Shown: in pieces, positions 1 to 11,200 of the stretch
How positions within the stretch are numbered: position 1 is the stretch's first letter
How the letters are laid out: each line of letters starts with the position of its first letter
Origin: Mytilus californianus
Taxonomy: Eukaryota > Mollusca > Bivalvia > Mytilida > Mytilidae
Direction of reading: 5' to 3'
NCBI RefSeq assembly: GCF_021869535.1
Contig: NW_026262581.1
Coordinates: 121,362,771 to 121,426,770, forward strand
Length of the DNA stretch: 64,000 nucleotides
Program-made: the position numbers and the translations under genes
Notes under the pieces: generated by a model
What the model was told of the DNA's origin: nothing
The model's database searches: none
What the model saw: only the letters and a program-made list of their open reading frames with translations

Positions 1-130
1 TTGCTGCTTACAAGGAAGCTATGAAACAAAGGGTTCCTATTAGTTAAGTTGAAGTCATATTTTCAGACATGCATGAAATATTTGCCACTGGACGTTAAGC
101 AACCAACCATCAATCAATATTTCCTAAAGT
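1..130 (+). repeat. Remnant of reverse-transcriptase element and repeat tail
   Basis: The first 40 bases resemble the end of the RT family seen at 37990-38420 (tgctgctcacaaggaagcta there, tgctgcttacaaggaagcta here), followed by a segment ending in 'caaccaaccatcaatcaata', a simple-repeat-like tail. Truncated by the window start and full of differences; not coding. Confidence 0.5.
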
Positions 131-214
131 TTTATCAACGCTATCATCTGTATCACACATGACCACGGATGAGTTCCAATATTATAGTTATAGTCCCGTC
201 CTCTTTTCTTCGAT

Positions 215-480
215 TATGACATCACTGAATGCGACTATCTTCGATTTTTTTCTTCATATGAGCAACACGACGGGTGTCCCTAATTGAGCAGAGCATGATC
301 TGCTTACACTTACACACATCACCTGAGATCACTCGCAGTTTAACGTGAGGTTCGTGTTGCTTAGTCTTAATATGTTTATGTATAAGGTTTTGTATACTAC
401 TCTCTGCTTCTTTGTCGTTCTTTTTGTTCATGGTATTGACTTTTTGTTATTGTCCCCTTTGTATCGTCTGCCTCTTTTCT
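215..480 (-). repeat. Family D dispersed repeat, diverged copy
   Basis: The reverse complement matches the copies at 29690 and 34063: the parts for 'aagcaacacgaacc', 'gatctcaggtg', and 'cacccgtcgtgttgc' are recognisable with many differences. An ORF on the minus strand here (222-431) is carried by the repeat and is also present in the other copies, so it is not evidence for a gene. Confidence 0.65.
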
Positions 481-1292
481 CAATTTAAATTTATATATTT
501 GTATTAAATATTTATACTTTCTTTGATATAGCTATGACTTGAATTACTATGCTGTTAAACATGCGTTGCTTTTGATGTTTAAGGGAGGCTAATAGAATAG
601 GAAATTGATGCTGTATTTATTTTGGTTTTTTTAAATTACCTTGACACTTAGGTAAATATACGGGGGTTGTGGTAATATAATAATTGTTCTTACAAAAATT
701 TTTATAATATTTTACATCTGCGGCTGACGTATTAAGAAAATTAATATAGCTTCCAGGTAATATTTTAACAGGGTCGGGAAGCTTTATCAAACCTTCTTCG
801 AATAATTCAAATATGAATTTATTCTTCCGCTCCTCGATTACTCTCTGGAGGTCATCATCGATTTTTTTAAAGGAACTTTTTTTTCGGCAACTGATGCCAG
901 CACAAGTATATCCTCATTATTTCTGCTGGCATACGAATTTCTGCTGGCATACGAGATTCTGCGGTCCCTCAGAAAAACTCCCGATTCGTCCCGTTTTAAC
1001 TCGGTCAAGTTTTTATTGACGCTCTTATTTCAATTTGTGTTTTATGTCGGAAATCTAAAGACGTAAACGTTCCCACAATGCAACGCACTATTATGCGCCA
1101 ACTGCTATGCGCGTTTTATCCTTGAAGAGATATATGGTAGTCGACAAAACGTTTTTATTGAAGCTGTCAAATCATGTCTTACACTACAAGAAATACTTTT
1201 TGAAATATTCTTTTAACATGAAAAGGGTTACTAAATGTTAGGTCTAGGATCATAAACTCGGACTTTAATCCTCTTATAAACAGTGAAAAGCT
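481..1292. other. Flank with no recognised gene
   Basis: A/T-rich sequence. A 19-bp direct duplication of 'tttctgctggcatacga' lies at about 930-960. Short ORFs here lack recognisable domains or codon bias. Confidence 0.5.
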
Positions 1293-1322
1293 GGGGCCTG
1301 TTTATCGAAGCAGTGTTAGACA

Positions 1323-1850
1323 TAATCATTCAATCAGTTTAATTGAGGTCTGGAGCTGGCATGTCAGTAACTGCTAGTAGTCCTTTGTTCATTTATGTAT
1401 CATTGTCATTTTGCTTAGTTTCTTTTGTAACCTATTCTGACATCGGACTCGGACTTCTTTTAAACTGAGTTTTACTGTGCGTATTGCTATGTGTTTCTTT
1501 ATTCTACATTGGCTAGAGGTATAGGGGGAGGGTTGAGATCTCACAAAACATGTTTAACCCCGCCGCATTTTTGCGCCTGTCCAAAGTCGGGAGCCTCTGG
1601 CCTTTGTTAGTCTTGTATGTTCTTTAATTTTAGTTCATTTATATGATTTGGAGTTTAGTGTGACGTCCATTTTCACTGAACTAGTACACAATTTTATTTA
1701 GGGGCCAGCTGAGGACCACCTCCGGGTGCGGGATTTTCTCGCTGCGTTGAAGACCCATTGGTGGCATTCGGCTGTTGTCTGCTCTTTGGTCGGGTTGTTG
1801 TCTCTTTGACATATTCCCCATTTCCATTCTCAATTTTATTAGGATTAGGA
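1323..1850 (+). repeat. Dispersed repeat nested in the Harbinger-like element
   Basis: The part around 1520-1600 ('taggggg', 'catgtttaaccccgcc', 'gcctgtcc', 'gggagcct') matches family A at 11430-11510. The part from about 1690 to 1850 ends 'tctttgacatattccccat', probably the 3' end of a second element. It displaces the left arm of the surrounding transposon. Confidence 0.55.
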
Positions 1851-2013
1851 CGTGTCCTAAGACCACCTTAGGACAAATCTTAGTCCTAAGTGGGTTTATC
1901 AAACATGTCGCAACTTAGGATAATCCTAGGAATTGTCCTAACTTTAGGATACCAATTTAGGTGTCTTAAGATGGTCTTAGGATGGTCCTGACTTTAGGAT
2001 ATATTTAGGATGG

Positions 2014-2379
2014 TTAATTTATAAACAAATATGGCCGCCGCATATATACGTTTACGAAGAGGGCGAATAATATCCCATATATTGGTATGTTGCCTATTAT
2101 TCCCACAACTTTATCCTGCAAGGGAGTCAGCTCTTCAGGAGGCGGTCCACAGCCAGTCTTCCTGGATTCTCTTTGTATTCGGGCAGCCTGCTTTTTAGCA
2201 TTAATTGTATACGTGCTCCATTTCTTTCTAATTTTATCCACTATTCTTTTGTGGTCTGCATTAATTTTACTGCATATTAAATTCCAAGCCCTCTTGTTAG
2301 CACTATTGATTGCAGCATTTGACAGAGTCTGTAGTTCTGCATCGGTGAATTTAGGATTTCGTATCTTGCTCATATTCAT
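2014..2379 (-). CDS. Myb/SANT-like DNA-binding protein of a Harbinger-like transposon
   Basis: A 121-codon ORF starting MNMSKIRNPKFTDAELQTLS. A tri-helical Myb/SANT-like domain is visible: regularly spaced Trp (W in KRAWNLICSKI and in KKWSTYTINAKK), basic helices, then TGCGPPPEELTPLQ, a linker of the form 'TG-G-PP..LT' and a hydrophobic IIG motif. This layout is that of the Myb-like accessory proteins of PIF/Harbinger transposons and the related domesticated NAIF1-type genes; the accessory protein helps the transposase reach the nucleus and bind the element. The last 20 residues read into flanking repeat, so the C-terminus is uncertain. It lies inside the inverted-repeat element, and is a transposon gene rather than a host gene. 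Confidence 0.7.
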   Translation of the reverse strand: MNMSKIRNPKFTDAELQTLSNAAINSANKRAWNLICSKINADHKRIVDKIRKKWSTYTINAKKQAARIQRESRKTGCGPPPEELTPLQDKVVGIIGNIPIYGILFALFVNVYMRRPYLFIN

Positions 2380-2684
2380 AAGTATTTGTTTTACAGTAAT
2401 GAATTAATTGAAGTACTTCGTATATATTATATGAAAGATGCACGAGATTTGCCTTTGAACTTTTTAAAGTATGAAACCGTGACACTTCGAATTCAACTCA
2501 CTCAAAACATATAATGATCTGTACCGATTATATATTTAGTTTTAACTATTTATAATTAGTTTGTTCAATTCTTATATAAAACGTAGTTATAATTTTTTTG
2601 TCTTATGTTTTGTTTCATAGAGTTTAAATGTACAATAAGTATATACAAATATTTATTACCTGTAGTTTAAAACTAAGAATTATT

Positions 2685-2750
2685 TTCTACGAAACGCGCG
2701 TCTGGCGTATTAAATTATAAGCCTGGTACCTTTGATAACTATTTCTAATT
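2685..2750 (+). repeat. Family E fragment
   Basis: Contains 'acgaaacgcgcgtctggcgt' followed by 'attataagcctggtaccttt'; near-identical strings occur at 31960 (+), 36900-36960 (-), 33610 (+) and 45965 (-). Confidence 0.75.
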
Positions 2751-2991
2751 ATTAATCTTTTAAAAATTATAATTATTGGTTACAATATATTATTTTTTTT
2801 CATTTTTAATTTGCTATTTTCTTTTACGCCAATACTTAGGACAGCGGTTAGGACATCCTAGCTAAGATAATCCTAAGATAGCTTCGATGTGCATGCTGAG
2901 ACATGTCGTAAGTCGGTCCTAACTTTATCCTAATTTCTGTCCTAAGAAATTCTTAGGACCGATCTTAGGACAGTTTCGATAAACAGGCCCC

Positions 2992-5250
2992 TGGTTCCTA
3001 GTGTGCCGATTTTGCATGAAATTTTATGGGTACGAGGACCAGTTACCGTCACTTATGAATCTCTGTCCTAAATTATAGCAATATCCTAATAATTATAAAA
3101 TTATTGTCCTATTTTGCTGTTTTGAGGCAAACATATAGTCATTCCGTCAAAAAATTCCGAATCACGCGGAATTTCGCTCCATCTGAGCTGATCTCGAATG
3201 TATGTCACCTGAAACCAAGAAGTGACACTGCATTGAAGATGATCATAGAAATTGATTTTAACATTATAAACCTTTGTTATTACTCTAAAGGAAATTGTAT
3301 GTTCAAAGTAAGCTTTGCCATTACTTAATATGAAAACGGTCAGCTTTCTAAAATCGATTTCCATATCTTGATACGATGAAACAAAACCAAGTTTTTAAAA
3401 GTTGAATAAGTTTATTCTTATGAAGTTAATAGCAATATGCTGTATTTACGCAACACATTCGTTATTGCATAAGATGCAAGTTGGCGGTAACAGGTAACTG
3501 ACGGTAACTACTCCCCGACCAGTAGTAAAAACGAAAAAAAAATTATAACTAAAGCGTCGCCAACCGAAGTTCTATATAATAAGACTACATTTAAGGTAAA
3601 GTGAGTGTTAGAAATTTAACAATATAGGCCTACAACACTATCTTAGCTAAGGGTATAGTCGTGATTTTTTTTTAAATTAACTTCGAGATTTTGGGATGGA
3701 ATTTAATTAGATCTGGGAATTCGGGAATTCGGGAATACACTATCAAATACTTTTCATAGTGTATAAAACATCAATAAAATTCTTTTTCCACTAAAGAAAC
3801 ACTTATAAATTATGGAATGAACTGCTAACATGACATCGGTTGTTCCATAACATTGTCTGAACCAAAACTGTGCATCGGTTATTATATATTATGTCTCTTG
3901 CTCCATTTAGTAATCCTGGTGTTGGACAGTTTACCCACATGAATACAAGACAATACCACAATCTTATTCATAAAATAGAGTAAAAATATTGTTAACCAAT
4001 ATTTTTGAAAAACCGCCATCAAAATATAATTCAACAATTTACACAACATCTTCTGGATAAAGGTTCTGCTCGTTAATATCATTCGTCATAATAATGACAT
4101 ATCCTGTAGATTTTTCACGTTTTAAAAACTTAATATAATTTTCAAGTTCTGATTCTGCGAACTGGGAGACTAATTCTGCATATACGGTATCTTGAGTAAT
4201 ATTATATACGGCATCATGAGTAAAATTTCATTATGATCTTCAGTGACATTTTTCCAAACCAAGTTTTAAAAGTTTATAACTCGTCTAGAGTTATTGTTTG
4301 AATTACATGTTTTCCGCTCTTTAATTTTTCTGGAAAAATCGTTTTTCGTAATCTAGACAACATAATACCTAATGAATTTTTATAATGTCTTTTCGGTCAA
4401 TTATTCAAGAGTTATTTGTTGTATTTTTGTTTTGCTAATCAAAATTTAGTCTCTTTTCGTTAGACTGGTATCTGTTAAAATGAACCATAGGTCGTTTATA
4501 GTCTCTATATAAATAATGTTCCCTTTTGTTTATAAGCTCTGCATGTTTTATTTTTTGCCTCGAGTATTACTGAAGAGACACATATTATCTAATTGTACAT
4601 CTGGTGCAGTAACATTTGTACCGTTTAGTTATTTCTTTGTAATTGTAAAGATGTAAATTCTTTTCTTTTCTATAATGTTTGTTGTTGTTTGAAATTCGAC
4701 TTTTGAGTAATTTCATTTTGAATTATTTGTCATTTTAAGGTTTCATCTAATTGTTTATTAATGTAAACAGATTATTACTTCACGAAATTAATTGTAAGTG
4801 TCATCTGATTTGATAAAGATTTTCATTAAAATATTTATCTGTTTGTCTAAAGAGACACAGACATCCGAAAAAAAGGCCCAATTATAATGTGAATGCAATT
4901 TATCTTGCATAAATAAACATTACAATAACTTAACAATTTCCATGAAAATCGCTGTATGAATTAGTTTTGATTAGGCCAATATTAAAATTTTGATATCTGA
5001 AAATGTTCTTTTGATATCTTCATTCTACTTTTTTTTAACATTAACATTACTCCAAACACAATTGCATTAAAAAACGGAATTTTGAAAAAAAGTCTGGCAA
5101 AACAACTGTTGGAATACATGAATTTGAGACTGGTGATCTTTTGGCAGCTTACTTTATTTTGCTAGTGACAAAAACGGTATTTTTTCCTCGAACTGAATAA
5201 CAAGATCCTCACTTTTTCACTAATGAAAGACAAATATTAATTGTAAAAAG
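2992..5250. other. Upstream flank, nothing firmly assigned
   Basis: A/T-rich. The minus-strand ORF at 3101-3364 has a protein-like end (WSEIPRDSEFFDGMTICL), listed separately as a finding. A triple 'ttcgggaa' repeat sits at 3717-3736. No domain recognised elsewhere. Confidence 0.4.
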
Positions 5251-5710
5251 TAAAATAACAAAAATACCGAACTCCAAGGAAAATTCAAAACGGAAAGTCC
5301 CTTATCAAACGGCAAAATCAAAAGCTCAAACACATCAAACAAATAGAAAACAACTGTCATATTCCTGACTTGGTACAGGCATTTCCTTATGTAGAAAATG
5401 GTGGATTAAACCTGGTTTTATTGCTAGCTAAACCTCTCACTTGTATGACAGTAATATAGAATTCCATTATATTGACAACAATGTGTGAGCAAAACAAACA
5501 GACATAATAGGTAAAAAATGTCAAAAATAGGGGTACAGCAGTCAACATTGTGTTATTATCTTAATCACTATAGAAACAAATAACTATTTCAACAAAGAAA
5601 AACAAAATGGCATAAAGACACTCTATAGACAAAGTACATAAGCAAAAAAGAATAGACAAGAATACAAAATTGACCACAGCACAATAACACAATGGCGGGA
5701 TGTATAAATA
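5251..5710 (+). repeat. Family C dispersed repeat, longest copy
   Basis: Opens 'taaaataacaaaaataccga', contains 'ttcctgacttggtacaggca', 'aaacctggttttat' and 'ggggtacagcagtcaacatt'. Other copies: 13407 (+), 52574 (+, short), 54156 (-) and a fragment at 32107. No coding capacity seen. Confidence 0.8.
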
Positions 5711-5754
5711 CCTAGCCACGCCAAAAGTATATACCAAAAATGGACTATTATTTT

Positions 5755-5880
5755 TTTATGTCGGGGCCTTTTATAGCATATAGTATGGGTTTTTCTCATT
5801 GTTGAAGGCCGTACGGTTGCCTATAATTGCTTACATCCACTTCATTTGAATTTGGTTGATAGTTGTCTCAAGGTTAAAAA
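5755..5880 (+). repeat. Family A 3' fragment
   Basis: Has 'ggccttttatagc', 'gctcattgttgaaggccgta'-like text and 'tgacctata' equivalents found in the fuller copy at 11228-11772. Confidence 0.75.
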
Positions 5881-5959
5881 TATGCAAAGACAAATAAAAA
5901 GGACACTATAACACGTAATTAAGATGTCAAACAACGTCAGTACCTAGAATCTATACTTC

Positions 5960-6215
5960 AAGACCATCATGTATTATTTGTGAAGTTGATACGGAATATT
6001 TGTCAACAAGGTCTTGGTATCTTCCGATGAACTTTTTTAGAAAAAGGACGAGACGTTCTTTGACATAACCCTGATTCATCAACTTTCTGCTCAGACACTG
6101 GTGACGTTTTATAAAGTCTGAGTAGGAGCTGCAAGCTCTTGAATACCGAATAAGTTCGGAAATGTATATTCCATATGCAGGTGAGGTTGGTATATCTGTA
6201 TAAGTCGTTCTTTCT
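5960..6215 (-). pseudogene. Decayed Penelope-like reverse-transcriptase fragment
   Basis: The reverse complement translates in pieces to YGIYISELIRYSRACSSYSD, then RKLMNQGY, then a basic helix and GRYQDLVDKY. It aligns with GVYISQLIRYARACSHY.. of the 30163-31119 ORF. This is the RT thumb and downstream part; catalytic motifs are absent. Stops at both sides make it non-functional. Confidence 0.7.
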
Positions 6216-8203
6216 TACAAATCTGTTTGAGCAGGAACACTGTAAATGAAGTTCTTAATAAATGAAAAACGTGTATGTAAGATAATAATACCTTTTATTA
6301 CATTGGTTACAATGAAATACAGTGATTTCCTAGTAAAAAACAACGATAATTTCACTCCTCTGGCGTCATGCAACAATGGATTTTGTCAGGATATTGTCGA
6401 TGACGTTGGATCAAAGCGAATAGGAAATACGTAGAAAAAGATGTAGTTCCTTATAGTTTACACTTTATTTCCATGAAAGAGCCAATTGTCAGTGTAATAA
6501 AAAGAATAAATAATCAAAGAATTAAAATATATCGATAAATATTCAACTCGTAACCGAACAAAACTGATGATTAACTCAAGCGCTACGCGCCTTCGTGAAT
6601 CAATGTGTTGTTCGGTTACTCGTTGAATATCTTAAATTCACCGAGCTGATTTTTACCATTTCTCAAACAAGACAAACAGTCAAATTCATTGTTTTATTCA
6701 TTCTTAGCTCACGTAGTCAAATGCCAGCATGAGTTGTTGCTATCATATATGACTTTTTTCATAATCGAGCAGTTTTGTCTTTTTTATTGAAACCTATAAT
6801 TATTAAGAGAAACTATTTACAGCAAAAATGATTAGTCATATTATATATACATAAATGCCCATTTGACTGAAATAGTGAATTTACTCATTTAAGTAGTTAC
6901 TGTACTTAATAACTGTGTTGAACATTTTTGCCTATTATCTTGAAAACTGTCGACTGAAATTGAAAAGCGTTTAAATGAACAGCAATACAAGATCAATGAT
7001 CACAAAAGTTATGTAAATATAGTTTATACAAAAAAATATTAAATATGGGAACTTTTTCATTTTTCCCATACTTTTCTGAAGGGTAATTTGTTAGGACCAC
7101 GCCCCAACATAAATCTCGTATCTCATAACAGCAACAGATCACGTTTCAGTGTCTGAAAGTCGTAGACATCTTTTTCTAATTTCCGCCATGATCTAGCAAG
7201 GTATGCGGAAAGATACGTTATAAACAATCAATCAATTAATAACACTCAAAGCCTAAGGTCTGTTTGAACGTTTGGTAGTTCAGTATGTCATAATGTCAAA
7301 TGCCCATGATCATAACTAAAGACAATGTGTCTTTATCACTTGTCGCTATAATATCAAAACCATTTCATACAATCGAAAAACTTTTAGCCAATCTTAGCTT
7401 GTAATCCTAACAAATCAGATAATTATTCTTATTACATCTAATACTTATCATTTTGGAGCTTTAAAGTAACCATATGGAATTTTACAAAAAAATACCATGT
7501 GGGCATCTGGTTTAAATGCAAAAAATGTTGAAAGTGCACTTAGAAATAATAAACAAACATTTTATCAAATATAAATAAATATTACATTCTTTACTGCTTC
7601 AAAGAAAATGGTCAGACAACTTTAAGGTTAAAAATAAGAATTAATATCTTGAATTGAAATTTTCAAACAACACATATAGTTACCTCCATTTTATGAGAAA
7701 ACTAAGTGCCCATATACATGTACAGTACCTAACCAGGTTTGAGGGAAACTGTAATCATCGGTCTTGTAGTCTAAACATTCTGCCTCCGTATGGTCATTTG
7801 TGAAAATATTGCACGATCTATATAATTAATATAATTCTTTATTGGGTAATACAGTTCATTAAACTGTGAAATTATTGTACAAAAAGTTGAAGAACCCTTA
7901 GAACCATGTTTTAAAATTATTTGTTTAACCTCAACTTAAACGAGGTACTAACTTGAAATTGAAATATGCGCAAAATGCCTTGTTTCAAACACATCCAGAC
8001 ATATTGGCAACATTTTTTCTTTCGGTACTATTTCATTGAAAACCGATCGCTATCTGTAACCACGTTGAATTATACTATTTTAAAAGTTAATCACCTGACT
8101 TATTCTTTTGTTATTAGTATGTACCCATGGTATGTATATACAAGATTTATTAATTGTAGTCTCTTCCTGGTTTATATATACATTTTAATTTTAGAATTGT
8201 GAA
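6216..8203. other. Region just upstream of exon 1
   Basis: No gene recognised. Holds the presumed promoter and 5' UTR of the VWDE-like gene, which I cannot place. The segment 7955-8055 has a diverged second copy at 9517-9610, downstream of exon 1. Confidence 0.4.
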
Positions 8204-8276
8204 ATGGCAGGGTATAATTTATTGGCAGTATTTCTGATGGTTTGTTATTGCTTTCAATTTAGAAGTACTAATGCAG
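8204..8276 (+). CDS. VWDE-like gene exon 1: start codon and signal peptide
   Basis: ATG at 8204 opens 24 codons beginning MAGYNLLAVFLMVCYC, a short polar start followed by a hydrophobic core and a small-residue end (..STNA), a typical secretory signal peptide. The exon ends in GCAG|GTTTGT at phase 1. The next exon with a matching phase-1 acceptor is the somatomedin-B exon at 15118, giving ..STNA-GFFRNVT.., so cleavage after NA is plausible. It is too short to stand out as an ORF. The 6.8-kb intron that follows holds a transposon. I saw no clear TATA box or CpG cluster upstream; the promoter is unassigned. Confidence 0.72.
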
Positions 8277-11200
8277 GTTTGTTCGTTTACAATTTATATG
8301 ATTATTTTACAGACAAACAAAAATGCATCAACCACAAAACTATAAAAATTTGAGAGAAAAAAAATTCAAAATTAGATTTTAATTTGTTACGAATTATAAA
8401 ATGAAAACTTAACAGAAATAATAACATGACCAAGTATTCAAAAATGAAAAAGAAGTAGGACCAATTTTGTAGGTAATCATTGTGTGGAAATTTCAGACGT
8501 ATTATCAATAGTTATTCAATTGTGGTTCTTTAAGATATTAAAGCAACTGTATTTTAGTTTTGATAGTGGACAGTAAAAATGCATCATTAAAAAACAAAAC
8601 TGATTCCCTCTACAAAAGTAATTGGAAATTTTAAGATGCATTTAACATGGAGTTAAAACAAAATTGCCCTCTTTATTAGTTTGTCAAACTGTTCTCAGTT
8701 TAATTTTTTTCTTGTGTTCGGTAGGTGTACAAATTTGCCTACTATAGGATAAAGACACTTATAAATGGTCCTATAGCTTTCTATGTAATGTTCTGAAAAT
8801 CCAAGCATGCATATCTGAACTTCAAATATTGTTAATTTCTTGTATGTTTTTTCTGACTAGTCCCAAATATATGAGATATTTTTTGTTTTTATTACTAGTT
8901 TCCTAGATAGGAAACATACGACACCCTGCCTTATTTTCAATTTCGCATTAGGTATTACTCAGTTAATTGATGTCAACTTATTTAGAACAGGTATACACCC
9001 CGTATAAATCCCTAAAGCAGTCCTTTCCCATTTAAGTAATCATAAAGTGGTCCGGTGCGAAGGAAAAGTTATATTGGAACGAAACAGGTATGGACTTTGA
9101 GTACTTTTCATAAATGCTTGTCATAGATTTATCACAAATATATAAGAATATTTTAATAGATTTTGAGGCAATCGGTTTTACATATACAAACCTCACCACA
9201 ATTTTGACTTAAATTACCAAATGTAATCTACAATAAAACACCTTATTCAAACATTTTAAAGGTATTACTCGTTAAAACTATTCAACTGATTTTAAATAGT
9301 ATTAAAAAAAACATTGTATCCAATTCTGACATGCAACTTCCTTGTCCTACATTCAAGATCATTTGACACATTTCGTTTGTAAGCTAAATTCGTTCGTTTA
9401 AATGAGATTCATCCTGTCTATGCACCTGATCTTGCTCTATATAAAAATAAGGAGATGTGTTATGGTTTCCAATAAGCCAAATATATACCAGAGACTAGAT
9501 GAAATAGTTTATAGGTTATTGAAATATGGACAAAATGCCTTGTTTCTAACACATTAAGACATCTTGTCAACATATTTTCTTTCGATACAATTTCATTGAA
9601 AATATATAGAATAACTATATGTCACTAGTTCATGCGAATACCCAAATACGCAGATATTACAAATGACTCAGTAGTTTATGAAAAACATGTTCTCATGGTG
9701 TCTTCTGGCTATTCCTACATTTTGTATTTTACTATTCTGGCTATTCCTACATGGGAGATTATGGGAAGAACAATAGATGTTGATATTGCAAAATATGTTG
9801 TTTTAGTCATTAATGTCTAATTAGGTTACAGGTAAATTTACCTGTGGAAATTAGATAAAAATAATTATTTATATGAAATTTATGTAAAAAAAGTTTGTTT
9901 TTGTTTGTTTGAAACATATATCAAGTTATATAATTAAGTGTTTCTAATATGGAATTTCTTGAAAATAAAATTATATAAAAGAAAAGGTAGTAAAAGCATT
10001 TAGTAGTCTGGAAAATAACATTATTTAAAAGAAAAAGTAGTAAAAGCATTTAAAAGTATGGAAAAAAAACTATTCAAAAGAAAAGGTAGTTAAAGCAGTT
10101 AACAGTAACCAACACTTTCAACTTTAGCTTCAAAAAATTAATTAATTTCATTATTTGAATAAATTATGACACACACCAACTAGTTACACACATATCAAAC
10201 TTCTACTCATGCAAAGACCAGCTTTACAACAAGAGACACAAGACATTACCTGCACTACCAACATCAGTAGCAGATATCACAGTAGATGGTGAATTGGCTG
10301 AAACTACTACTGGACAACCTTTCCTACTTGCAGATGATAACACCAATGGTCGAATGCTTGTATTCAGTACCCAAGAAAACCTCAAACATCTAGCATCAGC
10401 AGACACCATCTACTGTGATGGAACATTCTATGTGTGTCCAACATTGTTCTACCAGCTATACCCTTTCCATGCTAAAGTTGATGATATTATGTTTCCACTG
10501 GTTTACAGTCTCCTACCTGGTAAAGATCAGCAGATATACACAAGGCTACTCACTATTCTGCAAGATCTATGTAACCAATTCAACATACTACTTCAACCAT
10601 CCATGATGTTCCTCGACTACGAAATAGCATCAGAAACACAGCCACTTCAATCTTCCCAGGAATCAACATTAAAGGGAACTGTTTTCACTACACTCAGTGT
10701 ATCTGGAGAAATGCTCAGAAGCATGGTTTGCAGACTGCATACAGTGAAAAAGGCGACATTCACCAACTTGTTCGGAGAGCTGTAGTTCTGCCACTTTTAC
10801 CACCCAATACAGTCGAAGATGTTTGGTTTAACGCACTGGAGGACATCGATGATGCAGATACTGATACACCAACTCTTAACTTCACAGACTATGTAACAAG
10901 CTACTGGATAGAAAACAACCAAAGCCTATGGAATCACTACGCAACAGAAGGTCATAGAACAACAAATCATTTAGAAGGTTGGCATAGTAAACTGAAGAAG
11001 TTAGTCAAAGCACCTCACCTAAACATCTTCTGCATGATCAAGTTGTTGAGACAAAGAGAAGCCTTCCATGCTCTCACACTTATCCAATACAGAGCCGGTG
11101 GGAAACGTGTTACCAGAAAGAGAAAATACAGGGAAATAGATGACAGACTTCAAACACTGAAAACAAGGTTACAGAATGATGAACTTACTTACTTAGTCTT

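Larger units (their letters stand above)
1293..2991. mobile_element. Harbinger-like DNA transposon with nested repeat
   Basis: Ends are inverted repeats: 'ggggcctgtttatcgaa' at 1293 and its complement 'ttcgataaacaggcccc' ending at 2991. Both subterminal regions (about 1850-2010 and 2840-2980) are crowded with the short motif cctaag / cttagga in both orientations, as seen in subterminal arrays of PIF/Harbinger elements. Between them, on the minus strand, is a Myb/SANT-like protein gene, the accessory protein typical of this superfamily. No DDE transposase was found, so the copy is probably non-autonomous. The left half is interrupted by repeat sequence at about 1323-1850. I could not see a clear target-site duplication. 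Confidence 0.65.
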
